A stretch of 64,000 nt of DNA from Piper betle (taxonomy: Eukaryota > Streptophyta > Magnoliopsida > Piperales > Piperaceae): assembly GCA_033002965.1 (NCBI GenBank), contig JAURVB010009054.1, positions 1 to 64,000 on the forward strand. The letters are read 5' to 3'. This document shows, piece after piece, positions 32,650 through 46,176 of this stretch (position 1 is its first letter; every line of letters starts with the position of its first letter). The notes below the pieces were generated by a model. The model had not been told where the DNA came from and ran no database searches. It saw only the letters and a program-made list of their open reading frames with translations. A program made the position numbers and the translations under genes.

Positions 32650-35305
32650 ATGGCGATGTACAAGATTATGAAGACCAAACATCGCCCCGGATCCCGAATC
32701 TACTTGCTTCCCATCTCCATACTCGCCATTGCCTTTATCTGCCTTTACTTGTCTTCAGTATCTGGTCGTCGGTTTACCTCGCCATCCATCTCTAGCAACC
32801 GGCTGCGGAGTGATCAGGAGCATAGGTATTTGTATTGGGGGAATAAGATTGATTGCCCTGGCAAGCATTGTGATTCGTGTGAGGGTCTGGGTCACCAAGA
32901 ATCGAGTCTCCGATGCGCCCTCGAAGAAGCTATGGTGCTGCAAAGGTTTGCCCGATATTCTTTTTTATTTTTTTATTTGGTGTTTCTTCTAATTAGTCCA
33001 TGTGGATTTTGATTGTTTGAGGATAAAAACTTGGAACTTTTAGTCGACGAAGCACAAATTGGTTGGAGTAATTTTGTTATGTAACTTCAAAATGAGTTCT
33101 TTGAAAGGGTTGTAATTGAAGCCCTGAGTAGCATTGAGTTAAATATAATGTCAACGACTGAGTGTTTATGCGATGTGAATTACTATTGAGGATTATAATA
33201 AATATTGTGCTACGTTTTCATTCATGGCAGTTTTATGTACAGGACTTTTGTCATGCCATCTAGAATGTGTATTAGTTCAATACATAACAAGAAAGGAATC
33301 CTTCGTCAATCCAGCAGTGGTTCGTCAGAGGAGCAGTAAGCCTGCTTATGTTTTAGTATATGCGCAAAGCTACTTGCTATGTCATAATATTTATCTTTTT
33401 CAAGCTGTTGATGTTTATATTATTTTTATATTGGTTTTTTTTGTTTAAGTAAGGGAGTGAAGTTGTTGTTACTGATGTTATCTTTAACTTCATTGGCAAT
33501 TTTGTTCTCAGTTTTTCATGATTTTCCCTTTATCTCTGTTGTCAGATGGGCAGCAAACTCTTGCTCTATGGATTCTCTATACGATATGCGTCTTATTTCT
33601 GAAACTGTGCCTGTAATACTAGACAACTCTGAGACATGGTACCAAATATTGGCCACAAGCACGAAGCTTGGTGATCAAGGTGTGGCTCACATCCGAGGGA
33701 TCAGCCGGATGGATCTCAAGGATGATGAAAGATACTCAAATTTGCTGCTAATACATCGAACTGCAAGCCCCTTGTCATGGTACATAAGCATATTCTGATT
33801 GTCACTGCATCTGTCCAACCCAACATATTTAGAAGAAAATGCCAAGTTTGAGCTAAAATTGTCTAGTAATAAGGCAAGATTTTGTCTTAAGTTTTTGAGT
33901 TTTTCTTTCTGTGCCACAACTGATTTTTTAATGGACTCCTTTGCCTTCCTCGTAGGTTCATGGAATGCAAGGATCGTAATAATCGCAGTGCAATTGCTCT
34001 TCCTTATTCATTTCTTCCAATGATGGCAGCAAAAAAACTGAGAGATGCAGCGGAGAAGGTATATATGTTTCTAGATTCTCAGCTTTGTATTTTGCTCGTT
34101 CTCATTTTGACTTTCTATCATCTTGTCCTTCAATTTTATAGGATCTGGGTGAAGGATATTTTCTTTGAAGGAGGTGCTTGTTTTTATGGCATCTTCATTG
34201 TTGTGGCATTGGCATGCATTATACAATCATCTCTCATCTGTTCCTTTTTAAATGTGGTTGGAGATTCCATAAAAGGGGAAAAAAGCATTTAGAAACTCAA
34301 AAAGAAATATTTCTGAAATATTTGCTTTGGAATAAATTAGTGCTTAGCCTGATTAGCAACTGATAATGAGGATTCATATTAGTTGAACGATTTTTCACTC
34401 TCTATGATTCACTTTATCAGAGAGCATTCGCAACATCAAAATGGCCACTTTGGCCAAGTTGCTGTAATTGTTCTTAGACCTGCATATTGAAATTCTACAT
34501 ATAGAATATACTTCTTTGCATCAATGAAATGATGATCCCATCTTTTGTGCCACTTGACATATTTTGCAGATTAAGAAGCATCTCGGCCATTATGACGCTA
34601 TACATGTTCGCCGAGGAGATAAAATTAAAATTCGAAAAGATAGACTTGGGGTTGGCAGGACCCTCCATCCTCACCTAGACCGTGATACACGCCCAGAGTT
34701 TATTGCTTTGAGAATAGTTAGGTGGATTCCTCCAGGCAGGACACTCTTCATTGCCTCCAATGAACGCACACCTGGGTTCTTTTCTCCTCTTGCTGCCAGG
34801 TACGATCTTAACATCCTTGATCTTACCATAAGAATCAGTTCATGGTTGGTTCTGCCAAAACCAGATCTCGCTCGTTTCCGGTTCCCCCATGTTATTAGAA
34901 GAGAAATCCTTCACTTAGTTGGCTTCCTCTACAGCTCTACTGACCGTTGTCAGTTAATTGAGAAAATTACAGCATTTGGTTGTGGGTAGCTTAAGGGAAC
35001 CATTAACCCAAGCTAATTGGGAGCGAAAATGTTGTGATTCTCTGTTTCTACCCCTGTGAAATAAATGATGATGAAACTTTCCTCGCTACAGATATCGAGT
35101 GGCATATTCGTCCAATTACTCTAGCATCCTGGATCCGGTTATTGAGAACAATTACCAGCTCTTCATGGTTGAGAGATTGATTTTAGCCAGCGCAAAGACT
35201 TATGTCCGGACCTTCAAAGAAGATGACACGGACCTCAGCCTGACCGATGATCCCAAAAAGAACACCAAGAATTGGCAAATTCCCGTGTACGCAAAGGATG
35301 GTTGA
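32650..35305 (+). CDS. O-fucosyltransferase-family protein, six exons, intact
   Basis: This gene encodes a Golgi type-II membrane glycosyltransferase of the plant O-fucosyltransferase (GDP-fucose protein O-fucosyltransferase-like) family. Exons: 32650-32945, 33243-33335, 33546-33779, 33956-34058, 34570-34799 and 35092-35305. All borders are GT-AG with consistent phases, giving 389 aa. Residues 1-16 are short and basic, 17-37 form a signal anchor (IYLLPISILAIAFICLYL), and the lumenal catalytic region follows with YLYWGNKIDCPGKHCDSC, RWIPPGRTLFIASNERTPGF and the nucleotide-sugar site HVRRGDK at 254-260 (the H-x-R-R-G-D signature). The C-terminus ends with LTDDPKKNTKNWQIPVY. Family members modify cell-wall glycans or proteins; the acceptor of this subclass is not visible. 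The chosen ATG is the first of a pair (MAMYK) directly before the anchor. Confidence 0.9.
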
Positions 35306-35697
35306 AGACTTGTATCGTGGAAAAATATTATAACGGCAACATAGAGTTAATACAATTGAATTTCCTGTCATCGTACATTGTTTCTTCAACATTTTGATCA
35401 TCTTCAAACAATCAATTGTATTGAGTCCTACACGAATTCTCTAGTCATATCTTCAAAGAAAACATAGTATGCATACCACAGGTAACTGTGTTTGGTGAAA
35501 CATATTAGTGGGATGTATGAGTGCCATTAATGAGTTAAAATTTAAAAATGTGCCCGCTTGAACAAGGATATCATCAAAAGAAAATTTTTGGCTTAGTTGC
35601 TACACCTGAACCCTTAAATTAACATCGTGAGGATGATATCGATACACATAAAAAAGATCGAAATGCACATGGAACCCCCGGAAAAAGCGCAAATGCA

Positions 35698-38042
35698 CTA
35701 CTTGGCTCTTGTCTTCATGAACTTATGTCTTTGAGCTTTATTTCCTTCTTTTCCCTTTTCTTCCGGCTTTTCTCATCTTACACAGGCCCCTACAACCAAA
35801 AAAGAAAAGAAAATAGATAATCATAAAACTATGAAAACACGAATAATTAACTCATTTTCATGGAAAAAAACAATTTGATCACCATGTACCTCTGAACCTT
35901 GGAACAAACACCCTTTGAGGAACCCAAACTATATGTATGCTGCAAAAGCAGGTATCTGCAATGTATGTAAACCTAATTTTTAGAGAGAAATGTATAGCAT
36001 TACAGCAAAATAGGCCTCTACATATGTCCAGGCTCAAACTACTTAAAACTTGTTTGGGAACAATGTACTAGCAGTCATTATCTTTGGCCCAGTCCCAAAA
36101 ATTGGAGCTGGGGCATTGATGGTTCAACCGTCTCTTACAAAGACCACAAAACAGCAGTTTAAAAAATAAATTAGTTCACAATGTGTCTATAATAGCTCCA
36201 AAAAAGGAAGTTCAGTGATTGAAGAACTAATTGGATAAAACATAAAATTGTCACTTGTGCTTCACAAAAGTAAGCGTGAGTATAATTAAACCACGATGAA
36301 GTTTGGCTAAATTTAGCAATTATTGTCGCAACATTTTTTATGTCAAATTACCATGCCTGTGAAAGCAAATGTATTTTTAAATTCTTTAGTATGGATCATT
36401 CAGATAATATGTCAAGACAGAAGGTTAGGGTTCAAATTGTAAAAATACTTCAGCAGCAACATTTCTTACCACTAAATAAGTGTACCAAAACTTTCCAGAG
36501 CTGATCGACATTACTTGCACAAAGCATGTGATGTAAATTATGTCATGCAGATACCTGCAAAATAAGTCCGCAATTTCAAGGCTCAAGAATTAATTTTCTT
36601 TTACTAAATAGTGAAGTGATAGTCTTCTCCAAAATACATACTCGCCAGATTTGTTACCACAGGATCATATATTATACTAATCTGGAAAGAAAGAGTAGTT
36701 TCATACATCTACCATGATCACACATCACAAATGAATTAATTACGTGCGGATACGTCATTTTCAATGAAGTCAGGATATTAAACTTGTTTTACATATAAGC
36801 TTCATTGTTTTTCTTTTTCAACATCATAAAATCTTTGATGTTATGTTGGAACAAAGAACAACAGTGCAAACAACAAATGGGTGCAGGACATATAAAAAGT
36901 AAAATATCCATCATACTCAAAGGATAATATGGCCTTCACTTTATTTCAAGTAGCACTAGGACAATGTAATTAGCAAGGTTTCCAGGTTATCCGGTATTTA
37001 GCAAGGTTTCCAGGTTATCCTGCACAGCAACAACACCTTAACATTTCTTGCATATGAACAGTAAAACTTACCCATATACACCAGCGGAGCTCGAGTCAAG
37101 ACCTCCATCAACAAGTTCACCGGTACCGTCGTACACTGGACTTGCAATTAGCAAGTTGTTTATATGGGATAGCAAAGCACATTGACGTGAAGATGAGACC
37201 CATCCAGTTCTTCCAAGTAACGGAAGAATGAAACACAAGGAACCTCGCTACAAGGTGTACAGCCTGCATGATAATTGTTAAAACAATTAATTGGCAACGC
37301 GTCAGGTTAGTGAAAAAATTGACAGATGAGACGATTCCTCCCATCAAATAAAACTCATTAAAGACAACACGGGCTGGTAAGGATAAGCAACCCAAGTACG
37401 ATACCAATTGGAGCTCTGACTAATACCTGGAGGAAGGTTAACGGTTGAGCTCGATTGATTCTACATCATGATTATAAACATCATAAGTCATAATTACAAT
37501 CTTCTCATTCGTTTAACTACCATCCATTCGGACATGTACAACATGATTATAATCATCATAAGTCATAATCACCGATCTGCACTGATTCACGAAGAGGAAA
37601 ACCTAAGGTTCAACTAGTAAAGCCAAAAACTTGATGAAACACAACTATAGAAATTCAATTCCTGCAGAGCTTATACAACAAACTAGCAGTCTTCTAAACG
37701 ACCAGATTTGCCCCAATTACTCATCAAATTCAAGAGAGAGAGAGAGAGAGAAAAACACAGGCTAAGATCCCTTTTTTCCAGATACCCAAAATCCCAAATC
37801 CTCGTAAGAAGAAAATCGAAAGTAGAACAAAAACAAGGGCGAGGATGGCATATAAGCAGCTAGTTCAATCGACGAACATACAAACTATGTCGACATGAAT
37901 AAGGGGAGAACAATTATTATTATTATAAGAGAGATAAAAGAGGAGGTAGAAGACAAACATTGGAGAAGATGATGAGGCGAAGGAGGCTCTGCATGTGCTG
38001 CCGGTTCTGCTCCCTCAGCTTCTCCGCTCCCTGGTTCGCCAT
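35698..38042 (-). pseudogene. TMEM208/SND2 homologue pseudogene
   Basis: TMEM208/SND2 is a small ER membrane protein of the SRP-independent targeting route. Five exons can be followed leftwards: 38042-37959 (start MANQGAEKLREQ), 37263-37072 (VFHSSVTWKNWMGLIFTS, AIPYKQLA), 36554-36470 (YLHDIIYITCFVQ, SGKFWYTYLV), 35955-35890 (IPAFAAY) and about 35790-35698 (DEKSRKKREKK). Lesions: exon 2 is two bases short near 37135-37145, shifting the frame before SPVYDGTGELVDGGL; exon 4 has TAG after IPAFAAYI; exon 5 has TAA after GPV and a further frameshift before HKFMKTRAK. Introns with normal GT-AG ends remain, so this is a decayed gene, not a retrocopy. It converges on the O-fucosyltransferase gene, 390 bp away. 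Confidence 0.88.
36969..37021. repeat. 28-bp-period tandem duplication
   Basis: TTAGCAAGGTTTCCAGGTTA occurs twice with a 28-bp period, inside an intron of the TMEM208-like pseudogene. Confidence 0.85.
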
Positions 38043-38923
38043 CTCTCTCCGCCGCCGAGGCCGCTCTTCCCTCCCGCAATACAAGAGTCTCCTACGTGTT
38101 TGATCGGAGTTATAATAAATTTATTTATCTATACAATATAAACCCGCTTACTTATCTATCATTGTTTTACAAAAAACTGTTATATATGCATTTAAAGAAA
38201 AACATTCATCTCGAAGTTAATTGCTCGTGTCATTTACACTTTCTTCAAAAAAAAAAAACAGGTTAAAACTAATAAATTATAATTTATTATATTATATATA
38301 TATATATGCTATGATAAAAAATATATCAGATTATATAAGTTATTTGGTTCCACACTCATATAATTTATGCCTCCCTCCGATGTAAAAAAGGTGAAGACAA
38401 TAATTTAATATAATATTCACAAAGACATATTGACAAGTATTTTTTATCGTATGTATTTAACATGTTATTTTTTTAATTTTTTAAAATTTAAACAGGACAA
38501 GTTAGAAATGATGAGCCTGAGAAATCAGTTGATTGGCAAAAATTCATGACCTAGACATGTCTACAACAATCATTATATATATATATTTATTAGACTGATA
38601 AAAAACGAACCATGGCACATTTCAAAGAGAAATTAATTTTTAATTTAATTAACAATAAATTGTCATAAAAAATCGGTCTTCTTCGTATATAATAATAACA
38701 ATAATAATAATAATAATAATAATAGCATGTATATATATAATTACGGTACAGTGTTTTATTTATTTGTGAATATTGTGAATCTATTAATTTTTTACACTCA
38801 ACCGTTTATTAATCTAATAAAAATATTTATTGTCTAATGTAAATCATTGATTAACGTAGATACATACCTGCATATAAAATTAATCCCATCGATTCGCCAT
38901 CCTGGAATCGGGGTAAGGAAGAA
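38043..38923. other. Head-to-head spacer, TMEM208 pseudogene and DSP12-like gene
   Basis: About 880 bp of AT-rich DNA between divergently oriented genes; both promoters should lie here. It includes an AAT-type microsatellite at about 38689-38724 and a TA run near 38295-38307. No specific promoter element stands out. Confidence 0.5.
38689..38724. repeat. AAT trinucleotide microsatellite
   Basis: About eleven AAT units with one AAC variant, some 200 bp before the DSP12-like start. Confidence 0.9.
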
Positions 38924-41900
38924 ATGCCAACGTTGATTCGGGAGCGGCTCTTCATCGGCGACATCGCCGCCGCGGCGGAGGTTTTGACGGCGTCCGGCGG
39001 CGGAGGGGTGACGCACGTTCTCTCCCTCCTAAGCTCAGCCTCCATCTCCTTTTTCTCCGAGTGGAAGGACGGCCTCTTCATTCCCGCCGAGGAGATACGT
39101 CGCGTCTACGCCGGCGGCGGCTGTACGCGAAGTCGAAGGCGGTTCGGGAAAGCTGATGTGCGTGGTGGAGCGAGCGGGGGTGGAGTTGGGGCTGGTGAGG
39201 ATGGCGGTGCCGCTGAGGGACGTGGAAACCGAGAATTTGCTGGATTACTTGGAGGTGTGCTTGGACTTCATTGACGAGGGTCGGAAGGATGGCGGTGCCG
39301 TGCTGGTACACTGCTTCGCTGGTGTCTCTAGAAGGTATGCATGAATGGTTATCAAATGCAAGGATTGTTTCTCCGGTTGAATTTGGTTGTCATGATCTTC
39401 TCCATCGATCAAATAACCAATTTTTATTTTCATTCGTATCGTATGCTAGAATTAATGCTGAATTGAGTGCATGATTGACATTGTATCTGCGTTGAGTTGT
39501 GTTCGGAAGCGTTAAAATTATTACGACGCATGATGAAAATAATGCGGGAAAAAAGTTGGATCCGATAGATGGCACGAGGCTCATGGGATATGAAAGCCTG
39601 TTCATCTTTATTCTAGTAGATCTTGATTTTTGATTGAAATCGATCTTTTAAGTAGGCTTATCGCTTTGACAAATGTTATCACTTTCACAAATGAGACCAA
39701 GTTGGTCATTTAGTTGTTCATCCTATTTTTTGTAATTATGTTTCCAACTAGAAACTGACCTCCTGAGGAGCAGCTCTTGTTATGGTAGCCATTAGTTTGC
39801 ACTAATAACTGTTCAAACTGTTTCCTAATCTCAGACACTTCGTTCTTAATGCTAATGACTATTGAACACGGGCTGCATATCCTTTCTGACTCGTTTCAGG
39901 TCAAATATTCATCTTTCCATCTGTATAATTGCAGTGCAGCAGTAATCACAGCTTATCTGATGAGAACCGAAGAGCTATCCTCAGGAAGGTTCATTTTACC
40001 CCTTTTTTTGTTTTTCCTTTTCAAAAGCTTCCTTTTAACATTATACAGATCAAAATTAATTTTGTTTCGAAAGAAGTTGACGTTTATTCCTCCTCCTTTT
40101 TCCCCCCTTTCTCTGAATTGAAATGATGCCAGATGCTTTAAAGTCGTTAAGGGAATGCCTTGATTATCTTTGTCCAAATGATGGCTTCCTTGACCAGGTA
40201 AGGAGATATCTGCATTTATTGGCACCATATGTACTAATGGCTATAACTTGATAGCTTTTATCTTAAAAGAAGATTTCAGCTTATCCTCTTCCTCCTGATA
40301 TTTTGTGATGCAGTTGAAAATGTTTGAAGAAATGGGGTTTAAAGTAGATACCAGAAGTCCTACATACAAGCGCTTTCACTTGAAGCAGATCGGTACTACT
40401 TCTGTTTCCTGATTAGCCTATGAGATAGCTTCTTTTTACTATTGGTTGCATGGATTCAATAAGGATTTTCTTTTGGTGAGTGTGAATAATTGGATTACAT
40501 TCATAAAGTTCCCACCAATGTGCTGTTTCATTCTTATAACAATGAACTTATTTTATCTAAAATGTTTAATTATAAATATATGAACTTGGATATATCCTCC
40601 TTCCTCTGGCTTAGAGCACCTCAATAAAAAATGAAAAGCAGGAAGCTATGTTCCATGTGATTCCAAACATCTAACTGGGCTGATTTATTTTGGTCCTCTG
40701 ATTTGTGATCTCGTTTTTTAAGTACCTGGTGACCATTTTTGTGTGTCTTACAGATGGGTTAAATGGAAACAATTTTAACTACAACAGAGAAAACGTAATT
40801 AGAAAGCAAATTTGTGATCAAGGCAGGCTAGCAGATGTTGAAATAAATTGACATGTCCCATTATGACGTGGCAATTATGGTGTGTTCTTTGATATTACGT
40901 TTACCTTTTTTATTTCCTCATTCATACTGAAAGTGAATGCTTGTATTCTCTCTTAATGTGTGCTGACACAATTGTTAACTACAGGCCCTCTGAATGCCCT
41001 TATTGGTAGCTTTGGCTTTTATTCGTGGCACATTTTACATCACAAAATAGGAAGACTTTAACCATTACCAAAATTTTGCCTTGCGCATTTGTCTGTGTCA
41101 ATATGCGTATAGTGATGTGCACATGAATGGCCCTACATTTTATTAACAATTCACCTTATCAATGCATTTTATAAGTTGGAAATTTTCAGGTGAAACTTTC
41201 TACAAATTAGGAGAAAAGGTTGATCCTTCTATGTTTGGTGTGGATCCTGGTGCCGTCTCATCTCAGCTAATCTCTGATCCATCTAAGCCAACAATTGCTT
41301 ATTGCTGCAAGAAATGTAGGAGGGTTCTTGCCCTTCAAGAAAATATAGTAGACCATATTCCAGGCGAAGGTGAAACTTGCTTCGAATGGCAGAAGAGATC
41401 TATCAACTCGTTTAAGCAGTCTGATGAACAGGAGTGCACATCTATATTTGTAGAGCCGCTAAAATGGATGACTGCAGGTACATGATTTATAATCAAAGTT
41501 CCTAAGCAAGTACTTCAATACAAGTTTCACTGTTGCAGTTTTTAGTGAAGTGTGGAGGATATATTCTAAGCTGTTTGTTTTTAGTTTGTGATTACAGGCT
41601 ATACAGTTTTCACTTACTAAGTAGGGCATTCTTATAATGCTTTCTTGAAAGTATATACTGTGAACTTGCCAAGGGACCATTAAGTTTTATCACCTTTTGG
41701 CTTCATACCATTGTAAAATCATATTCATAATTGATGGTCTGTTCAAACACATTGAAGCCTAACTTTAATTAGTTTATTGAAGAAAACTGAACATAAATGC
41801 ATCTTTGATTGAGATATCAATAACAGGATTGTAGCATTCTGTGATTTTAAGGAATTTCAGTCGGATTGTTTCAGCTTCTTGTCTTGTATTGAGCAAGTAG

Positions 41901-42092
41901 AACTTTTAATGACAAGTATGTTCACTTTTGAGAACAGTTGTGGAAGGTGCTTTGGAGGGGAAGCTGTCTTGTGCCCATTGTGAAGCCCGGCTTGGTTATT
42001 TTAATTGGTCTGGGATTCAATGTAGCTGTGGTAGCTGGATCACTCCTGCATTTCAGCTCCAAAAAGGACGAATTGACCTTAGCACATTATAA
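38924..42092 (+). CDS. Dual-specificity phosphatase 12-like, frame broken twice
   Basis: This is a plant DUSP12-type protein: a dual-specificity (Tyr/Ser/Thr) phosphatase domain followed by a Cys-rich zinc-binding tail. Exons: 38924-39334, 39935-39988, 40133-40197, 40314-40392, 41190-41477 and 41938-42092. The N-terminus has MPTLIRERLFIGDIAAAAEV and FFSEWKDGLFIPAEEI. The catalytic P-loop HCFAGVSRS spans the exon 1/2 border, followed by ITAYLMRTE. The tail has YCCKKCRRVLALQENIVDH, GEGETCFEW, and CAHCEARLGYFNWSGIQCSC to the stop. Two one-base excesses break the frame: one in a GGC-rich run of exon 1 (about 39108-39125, before EVEGGSGKL), and one at the end of exon 2 (39981-39988), where one fewer base would give SSEDAL. 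With both removed the protein would be 349 aa and all other phases agree. Either the assembly is wrong or the gene was lost recently. Confidence 0.85.
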
Positions 42093-45000
42093 AATATGCA
42101 CGAAGTTAAGCATTAATAAACATCAAGGTGAAGCTCCTGCTAGACTTGAAACTTCTTCAGATTTTCTGCTGGCTCTGGTGTACGTCTTAGCTTCTGCTAG
42201 ACTTGAAACGTCTTTTCTGCTCCCTTAATTTTTAGAATAATGTCATTCTGGAATATTCCTGCCCTGTCACTCAACAGTTAATTACAACAGAGGATTTTTG
42301 TTTCTTATCCGGACATTCTATGTATAAAATACTCTTAGCTCAATATATAAAATATACTATAGTTATTCTTTGCTTCTGGATTGATTTTTTTCTGGAACAT
42401 GATACAATTGGGCAGTGTGAACGACGATAGATGAAATGCATGCTTACTCCGTATATTGGCTGCCTTTAGAGATGTAACGCTAGGGATTCTGTATAAAACG
42501 ACATGGAACACGTTTCATTTCGATTTTAGTGTTCAATAATTTGTTGGGATATTTTCTTGAAGTTGAGTGCAGGATGGTCGAGGGCATATATTCAAGTCCC
42601 ATTCATCTTTCCAATTTACGTAGTATGGCCGACACAGAAACCCCTTTATATACGATCACAAACGTGCCTCCTTTGTCGAAATCACGTTTTTACTTATTTA
42701 ACTTACTACTCAATTTATGAATCCAATTACAAGGAAACACATGATCCAAGTATGTACTAAAGAATTTCTACATTAGCTCCATAAAAAAGAACCTTGTTGA
42801 GATATCAAATGGCTAACCTGGTTCAAGCTAGCTTCCGACCAGGATCAAATTACTATTGATGGCGATCCATCCTTCCGATTTGTATACTAATCAAAACAAA
42901 ACATTGCAATGTAAATGCAATGTGACATCGATAAGTGCCCACACGGGTAACACACTTGAACCAGTGAGACTTCGCCTGGGTGCAGAAGCTTAGCAAGGTA
43001 AACGGCAATAGAGTGGCATAATTTCAATTGTTGAGTGCCACCCCTATGGATTCCATCGGACAAAAACTTTGATTTTACCTAGTTAATGAGAATGTCTTTC
43101 AAGAAGTATGTTCGTAGCAGGATTGATATCGTTCCTAGGCTCCAAAAGCGCTAGCCTTGCCGAATTTCTATCGAAGCCCATTGACACTTAGCATGGAAAT
43201 GGAGTCGTCTGATGGTTCCAAAAGGCGAGGTACAATGAAAGAATAATTGCGTGGGACCTGAGTGACAACAAGATGAATAATTACTATATGCGTGAGTGGC
43301 AATAAGATGAATAATAATAACTACATATAAAGATCATATACGGTTCGATGACTGGAGAAAAAAAAATTGCCTCAAGTGACAATCGGATTTTTATGGTTTC
43401 TGCCTGTCATCATTGTTCTACTTTCAGGGCCATGTCTTGACTTAATTAAATGGTAGGTTGGCACTACTAAAAAAGAGCATGTTATGCATGAGGTTGCACT
43501 TCGAAGCACATCAGACATAAAACTACCAGTGTTCACTCTTCTCCTATCTTTCTCTGACTGTCATCATATTAGATTTTGACATCTATATATGCCACCCTGA
43601 CATCTACTTTCATATTAGATTTAATGGCACGGGCAGTTGATTACCCTGATCACTAACTGTATCTCAAACTGAAGCATCTATTTCCTAAAGCTTTAAACTT
43701 CCACTAAAGCATTGAAACTACCATCAGTAAAAAAGGCTTTAATATAAGTTCATCTTAGATGCCAAAAGTCAAGCACAAGCTTTGGAAGAGTAAACCACAT
43801 TTTCCGTTACAAATGGAAGAGTAAACACCTCGCAATTTGGAAATAAAAAAACTTATAAATAGTAACATCACGACTTTCTTCCCGCAATGAATACATCAAA
43901 ATGTACCATGGTTGCATAACAAGGCAAGTTGTTGGCCGCAGTTTTACTTCATATATATATGCATACTTGCAATCACAAAAGGGGCATGGTAATTGGTAAT
44001 TAGTCAATCAAATACAAACATACGACCATGGTCACATCGCCACATGGTCGAACCTAGCAATCGAAACAATCCAAACAATTTCACTTTTTATTTATTTACA
44101 CTGGGGGGGCAGATTTGGTTAATCAATTTTAGTTGAAATTGGTTTTATCTGCCTAATCCTGTATTATTGATTGGATTTAAATTCATCAGGTTTCTTTAAA
44201 AATCAACATCTCTCAAATTCATTATTCTTTTTTTACGACCAAAGTCCAAATGGTAACGAATAAAGTGGTTACATAGCAATAATGTTCTGTTCCGTCAAGC
44301 TTAGCCACTCTTAATTTTTTGTTGCATGCATGATGTGTATTCTTCGTTTGATTTTTTGCCGAAGTATTCTTAGTTTTGATTACGCAAATGATTAATGGAT
44401 GATGCGGAATTCATGGAGTCCATCTAGCAAATATACGTGTAAGGAAGAACATCACTTTGCGTTGTTTGAAATTCCGCTATCATCAAGTAATAATCCATTA
44501 ATCGATTGAATTGCTTTACTTATTATTATTAATTTAAAATCACGGAATCGTAGGATGCCAATATTTAACTTATTATCATTTTTTGAATAGTTTCATAAGG
44601 CCGCCCCTCATCATTACAGCAACATACGAATATTTTAAATTATTAAGAAAACTTAGTAAGCACATAGGTTGTCGATTGTTTTTCTCATCCGATATTATTT
44701 GGTCAAATCATGCTTAATTGTTGAATAAACTTTCATTTTTACTATATAGATTAAATTTAGTGATTCTCGTGTTTTTTCAATTTGTATTTGTTTATATTTA
44801 TGTGGAATAATGTAAAGTTCTCAAAAGCTGCATCACACCCCCCCCCAAGAGTAGAGTAATCTAAAGAGCAGGACTTGAAGATGCCGGCTACTAAGACGCC
44901 TTTAGGCTTGACCGTTGATGATGGGATCATCAGTGGTAACGCCATAGGCATCTCTTATGCCTTGACCATTGATGGTCTTCATCATCAACGGTCAGGCCTA

Positions 45001-46176
45001 AGAGGCGTTTTCATGGGCGTTTGTAGTAACCTTTTTAAAAAAATTTCTAATATGAAAGGGTGTAACCTATATATTTATATTAAAATGTAATTCCCAATTA
45101 ATAAAATGCAGTGATAACGTGAAATTTCAGTTTTCAATTAGATATATTCCTGGTTGTCGTGTGCACGGAGCAAATGACCAAGCTCCGATGGAAAAGGTGA
45201 ACGTTGAATTATTCATGGTAGTTAGAATGACCATAGTCACATTCGCCACGTTTGCTATCAGTTTATAAAAATAATTAACTACTATATATAATATGGTCAA
45301 TCACATGAAAAAGGTTGGTTAGCATCAAGAAGCTGGCACCATGTAATTTTATTGTATTTGTTATTTAGTTAGTTGGGGTTTAACCTACTACTCAACCAAC
45401 TGAATGAATGTTTGGATATTATTATGCTCTATTGCCATTTGTATTTGTATGCTGGTTTTATTTTTCATCTTTGTTATCAATTTCCTGCATACACAGTTCT
45501 ACATTTTTTTCTACGTTTGATTGTGTACGGGCTAACAACTTGATTAGATGCAAAGAAGTTAAAGCAATTGATTGGAATATGAAACATGCAATTTTTTTGG
45601 ATAAATTAATTAGTCCCCATTTCTGCATCTCTGGCTTCCACAAGGAAAGTTGAGCTTGCCTACTTCAGCGATGCAAGCATTTACCCCCGTGTCGTATTGC
45701 TAGACTAATTACAACTCTGTTTTTTATTAGGAACAGTACTGAATAATAATAAAAAAACTACTACTTCCAACTCTTATAAATTCATATTGTATGTAGGAAA
45801 TGGCATGGTGCACTCTTAGTTATCAAAGGTGATACATATGTTCAACCCGTTCTGAAGAGAAAGAATGGCAGAATTATACGTTATATAGAGAAAGTTATTG
45901 TAATCTTGCCAACAAAGACTTGATGTATAAATATATGGAATTGGGCTCATGCTCGTTATATATTCCCAGCTCTAACGAGAATGTTACACAACCACAATAC
46001 AAGTTATGTCCCCAAATTGAGAACAATCACCTACATCAATGCTGTAAATTTTCAGAAACAATTTTGGCCGCCAAAGCTTTCTGGGAGATGTGGCATCATT
46101 CCGGAGTTGCTGATCAAAACAATCAATTCCACAACCAACCAACAAAGGCTTCCATCACATCTGCAATGAAGACATA
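42093..46176. other. Spacer between DSP12-like gene and truncated DRP5A
   Basis: About 4 kb of AT-rich DNA without a recognised gene. I looked here for the missing 3' exons of DRP5A and found none. It contains a foldback at 44896-45008 (listed) and a poly-C tract near 44838-44847. Just past the DSP12-like stop, the phrase TGCTAGACTTGAAAC occurs twice (about 42138 and 42197). Confidence 0.5.
44896..45008. repeat. Foldback (imperfect inverted repeat)
   Basis: The left arm 44896-44925 (CGCCTTTAGGCTTGACCGTT and on) pairs with the right arm 44977-45008, whose complement reads CGCCTCTTAGGCCTGACCGT and on. About 26 of 28 positions match. The ~50-nt loop holds two smaller hairpins: AGGCAT/ATGCCT around 44946-44962, and GACCAT/ATGGTC around 44963-44977. 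It may be a foldback transposon remnant or a small-RNA precursor. Confidence 0.75.
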
